A stretch of 7,549 nucleotides of DNA. Source: JBJXFY01 sp046155815 (GTDB taxonomy: Bacteria; Verrucomicrobiota; Verrucomicrobiia; Limisphaerales; CAIMTB01). Under the pieces are notes generated by a model, which was given only the letters and a program-made list of their open reading frames with translations, searched no databases and was not told where the DNA came from. Below, one piece after another: positions 5,163 through 7,549 of this stretch. Each line of letters starts with the position of its first letter. Position 1 is the stretch's first letter. The stretch spans positions 1 through 7,549 of the forward strand of contig JBJXFY010000102.1 in assembly GCA_046155815.1 (NCBI GenBank). The letters run 5' to 3'. The position numbers and the translations under genes were made by a program.

Positions 5163-7322
5163 CTACCTGCGCCGCGCCGCGCGGCGTCCCAGCAGCCCTA
5201 CGCCCGCCCCCAGCAGCACGAGCGAGCCGGCACCCGGCTCGGGCACGAGCGTCATGAGCGTTACGTCGTTGCCATCACCGCCGCCGTAGAGGATTTCGAA
5301 GGGGTACGTGACGCCCCCGAAGTCCGCGGAGACGGACGATCCCTGGTCGAACGTGCCAAGCACGGGGAGGCCAAACCGGTTGTCCACGATCACGTACTGC
5401 ACGAAGGGAGTGGGCTCGGCCAGCAGGGTGAGATTCAACCGGCCGTCCAGGATGGTGGTGGCACCCTCAACGATCAGCCGGTCCACGTCCGTGACCGGGT
5501 CGGTGCCGAGGTCAACCTCGTAGGCCGCCTGCTCTCCCATGACGATTCCCACCGCGGTGAGGGAGGCGAAATCCTGGCCCGGCCTGCCCGGCGCGACGGT
5601 GCCGGATACAGCCAGGGCGCCCATGCGGCCGTCGCCCGTCAGCCGCGCGCCCGGCCTCACATCCACGGCGAGATTGGCGGCCGAGGCCACCTGGTAGCCG
5701 ATTTGTACCGTGCCTTCCTCGACGAGGATGCCGGTACCAAGGCCGAAATCGTTGAGCGTCGGATTAGGATCCAGCACCAGCGTTCCGGGGCCGTCCTTGG
5801 TCAAGATCGCGCCGGCGGCCATGGCGGTCCCGGTGAGGGCCAGGCCGGTGATCGTGGTGATCCGGGTGCTGGCGTTGAGGCGGGCGGCCTGTCCGTACAC
5901 CTGGTCGGCGTTCTCCGTCCGCCACACGTTCTCCGCGCCGGCCCGCGGGGCGTTGAAGCGCAGGAAGTCCGGCAGGTTCTGGCTCTCGGTCGAGACCATC
6001 GTGCCGCCATAGACGTCCAGCCCGCTCCAGCCCGTGGCCGGGTCCAGCGGCGCATAGTCGGCGACGAAGCCGGGCGCGAGACGCAGTTCCCCGGTGCCGT
6101 CGTCCCAGTAGGCCGAGGTCCGGCCATTGCCGTTGGCCAGGGTGCTGTCAATGCGGGCGTTGGCCCCGAGGATGAGCTGGGCACCATCGCGCGTGCTGAG
6201 GTAGAGGTTCTGGTTGGACAGATCGGCACTCTGGATGAGGCTGGCCACTTCCAGAACGGTGTCGGGCCCCGACGCCCCGATGCCGCCACGCGCATTCGCG
6301 GCCAACCGGATGCCGGCCGTGATGACATTCGAGCGCCCGTTTTCAAAAGTCAGGGTGCGCACCAGGTTGGTCGAGGTGGACTGCCCGTAGATGAACAATG
6401 TTGCGGCATTCAGATCCTCATAGCCGCCGCGGATGATGTACGGCTGGGCCGCGGAGCCGAAGAGGACGCCGGCCAGGAACCGCACATTGCCGGAGAAGGA
6501 GGAGCCACCCGTGGAGCTGAAGCCCAGCGCCCCCTCGCCGATTTTCGTGAACGTGCCGTTGCCGCTGACGGGCCCGGTCACCTGGATGGAGCGGCCGGCC
6601 CCGACATCCACCGAGCCACCGCCGGCGCCGATGGACCATCCGCCCTGAAGGGCGAGGGCACCGGCGCCGGTGAACTGCACCGTGCCGCCGTCGAGACGGA
6701 GCCTGTTGCTGTTGGTGCCGGTTCCGCCCAAGGTGCCGTTAAACCGGACGGTTCCGCCCTGGATGTTCCACTCGGACCGCACGAGGGAGGAGGCCATCTC
6801 GAGGGAGCTGGGCGCCACCAGCAACCCGGCGCCGGTCTTGCGGATCGTCCGTTCCGTTCCGGTCAGGGAGCCGGACAAGCCCACCGAGGCCGTGCCGCCC
6901 ACGTCCACCCGCAGGTTGCTCTCCAGCCCGAGGTGGGAGACGGAACGGTTCCCGCTGCCCAGCGCCTCCAGCAGGGCCTCGCTCGTGAGCGGCGACTCGG
7001 CGAAAGTAAGGCGGTTGGCCAGCGTGCCGACCACGGAGATGTCATGGGTTCCGGTCATGACGAGACGACCGACCCGTGTGGGGCTGCCGAGGGTGATCGT
7101 TGCCGCACTTTGGAGCGTTGCCCCGATGAAGGCGGCCGCCCCGTCGGCATTGGGGATCACGCCGTTCCAGTTGGTGGCCGAATGCCAGTCACCGCCGCCG
7201 ACCGGGCCCCAAAAACTGTTCCCCGCTGCGGACAGGCCGGTGGCCGTCAGGGCAAGGGCGACGTGGCCGCTGCGTCGGCCGAAACGGCGGCGGGACGGGC
7301 GGCGAAAGGAACGGGCGTTCAT
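5163..7322 (-). CDS. Exported PEP-CTERM protein with autotransporter-associated beta-strand repeats
   Basis: A 719-residue secreted beta-helix protein. The N-terminus (1-33) is Arg-rich with RRRFGRR, then a hydrophobic stretch VALALTATGLSAA, with probable cleavage near residue 33. Next comes the cap WGPVGGGDWHSATNWNG (38-54), typical of this class. Beta-strand repeats of the G.G.L.K.G.G.L type are visible at about 153-200 (RKTGAGLLVA), 253-290 (GTFTKIGEGALGF) and 503-542 (GAILTKDGPGTLVL, then VEEGTVQIGY). The end shows the conserved FEILYGGGDGNDVTL (675-689) and a PEP-CTERM tail: VPEP (693-696), a hydrophobic helix (699-711), and RRAARRR. Family knowledge: the tail is recognised by an exosortase and removed, sending the protein to the cell surface or extracellular matrix. 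There is no C-terminal autotransporter barrel, so it is not a type V secreted protein. No clear Shine-Dalgarno precedes ATG 7322. Its exact role is unknown; it is probably a structural or adhesive surface protein. Confidence 0.93.
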   Translation of the reverse strand: MNARSFRRPSRRRFGRRSGHVALALTATGLSAAGNSFWGPVGGGDWHSATNWNGVIPNADGAAAFIGATLQSAATITLGSPTRVGRLVMTGTHDISVVGTLANRLTFAESPLTSEALLEALGSGNRSVSHLGLESNLRVDVGGTASVGLSGSLTGTERTIRKTGAGLLVAPSSLEMASSLVRSEWNIQGGTVRFNGTLGGTGTNSNRLRLDGGTVQFTGAGALALQGGWSIGAGGGSVDVGAGRSIQVTGPVSGNGTFTKIGEGALGFSSTGGSSFSGNVRFLAGVLFGSAAQPYIIRGGYEDLNAATLFIYGQSTSTNLVRTLTFENGRSNVITAGIRLAANARGGIGASGPDTVLEVASLIQSADLSNQNLYLSTRDGAQLILGANARIDSTLANGNGRTSAYWDDGTGELRLAPGFVADYAPLDPATGWSGLDVYGGTMVSTESQNLPDFLRFNAPRAGAENVWRTENADQVYGQAARLNASTRITTITGLALTGTAMAAGAILTKDGPGTLVLDPNPTLNDFGLGTGILVEEGTVQIGYQVASAANLAVDVRPGARLTGDGRMGALAVSGTVAPGRPGQDFASLTAVGIVMGEQAAYEVDLGTDPVTDVDRLIVEGATTILDGRLNLTLLAEPTPFVQYVIVDNRFGLPVLGTFDQGSSVSADFGGVTYPFEILYGGGDGNDVTLMTLVPEPGAGSLVLLGAGVGLLGRRAARRR

Positions 7323-7365
7323 GGGCGCAATAGATGGTGCTGCAAGGGCGTTCGCCGCGGGCCAG

Positions 7366-7383
7366 CAAAAAGGCGCCCTTTTG
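7366..7383. repeat. Short palindrome upstream of the PEP-CTERM gene
   Basis: aaaagg (7368-7373) and ccttt t (7377-7382) are perfect complements around a 3-nt centre, and caaaa/ttttg extends the symmetry. It sits 44-61 nt upstream of ATG 7322. On the minus strand the stem is followed by a short T-run, so it could act as a weak terminator for an upstream transcript or as an operator. The evidence is only the symmetry. Confidence 0.35.
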
Positions 7384-7450
7384 TGCGCAAAGCCCCCGGC
7401 CGAGTCAATCGTGCCGGAGGCGCGGTGGTGGCTTGGTTTGTCCGCCGGAC

Positions 7451-7522
7451 GGAGCGCCGAGCATCGCTCGGTCTTGCCATGCCGAGTCGGGATTCGTGCC
7501 GAGCCGCGATGCTCGGCGCTCC
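7451..7522. repeat. REP-like palindromic element, copy 2
   Basis: The left arm ggagcgccgagcatcgc (7451-7467) and the right arm gcgatgctcggcgctcc (7506-7522) are perfect 17-nt reverse complements. The stem continues as tcgg/ccga after a 3-nt bulge on the right side. The central loop contains gccgagtcggg. Its length (72 bp) and termini ggagcgccg...cggcgctcc match the element at 1471-1543. It lies in the non-coding sequence upstream of the PEP-CTERM gene, where bases 7323-7549 show no other gene. Confidence 0.8.
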
Positions 7523-7549
7523 AAACTGAGCCATTGTCCCGGCTTCCCG

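Noticed and set aside
5170..5186. cgccgcgc / gcgcggcg hairpin near the end of the PEP-CTERM gene as a bidirectional terminator
   Set aside because: It lies within the Arg codons of the RRAARRR tail, leaves too small a loop and has no T-tract. It is better explained by codon content.
5703..7529. A 608-codon plus-strand open frame opposite the PEP-CTERM gene
   Set aside because: It is low-complexity and Gly/Ala/Arg/Val-rich, has no domain, and runs through the REP palindrome. The opposite strand has a signal peptide, repeats and a sorting tail. It is an antisense artefact of high G+C.
1..7549. CRISPR array, tRNA/rRNA genes, integrase or insertion sequence
   Set aside because: No regularly spaced repeats, cloverleaf-like segment, rRNA-like stretch or transposase/integrase motif was found on either strand.

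Overview
The window is a high-GC stretch (most coding lines near 65-80% G+C by hand count) that looks chromosomal and points to Verrucomicrobiota, with an Opitutae-like lineage most likely. Three things suggest this: a PEP-CTERM protein built from autotransporter-associated beta-strand repeats, several palindromic intergenic repeats of the kind I associate with that phylum, and weak or absent Shine-Dalgarno sequences. The taxonomic call is inference.

Left part (1-1398, minus strand): the edge of a DNA phosphorothioation (Dnd) locus. A complete dndC-type sulfurtransferase gene (277-1398) is followed 8 nt later by the start of a gene (268 to beyond position 1) whose N-terminus resembles the sulfur-binding domain of ScoMcrA-type phosphorothioate-dependent HNH endonucleases. 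A component that helps write the phosphorothioate mark and a likely reader or cleaver of that mark therefore appear to be co-transcribed. The first 300 bases are only about 58% G+C.

Divergent spacer (1399-1781): no gene. It holds a 73-bp REP-like palindrome and a pair of 24/25-nt direct repeats.

Middle part (1782-5156, plus strand): three genes in a row that look like one transcription unit. They are an LpxL/HtrB-type acyltransferase, a stand-alone luciferase-like monooxygenase of the type usually embedded in NRPS/PKS megasynthases, and a FabF-type beta-ketoacyl synthase with an intact Cys-His-His-Lys set. Together they suggest a small lipid or polyketide-like tailoring pathway. No acyl carrier protein, ketoreductase or dehydratase is present here. 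Both gaps inside the unit contain inverted repeats. The second is a 125-nt element with perfect 19-nt arms, and its right arm contains the Shine-Dalgarno of the ketosynthase gene.

Right part (5163-7322, minus strand): a 719-residue exported PEP-CTERM protein with beta-strand repeats, convergent with the ketosynthase gene (6 bp between stops). Upstream of it, at 7451-7522, is a second REP-like palindrome with the same 9-nt termini as the one at 1471-1543. No tRNA, rRNA, CRISPR array, transposase or integrase was seen.
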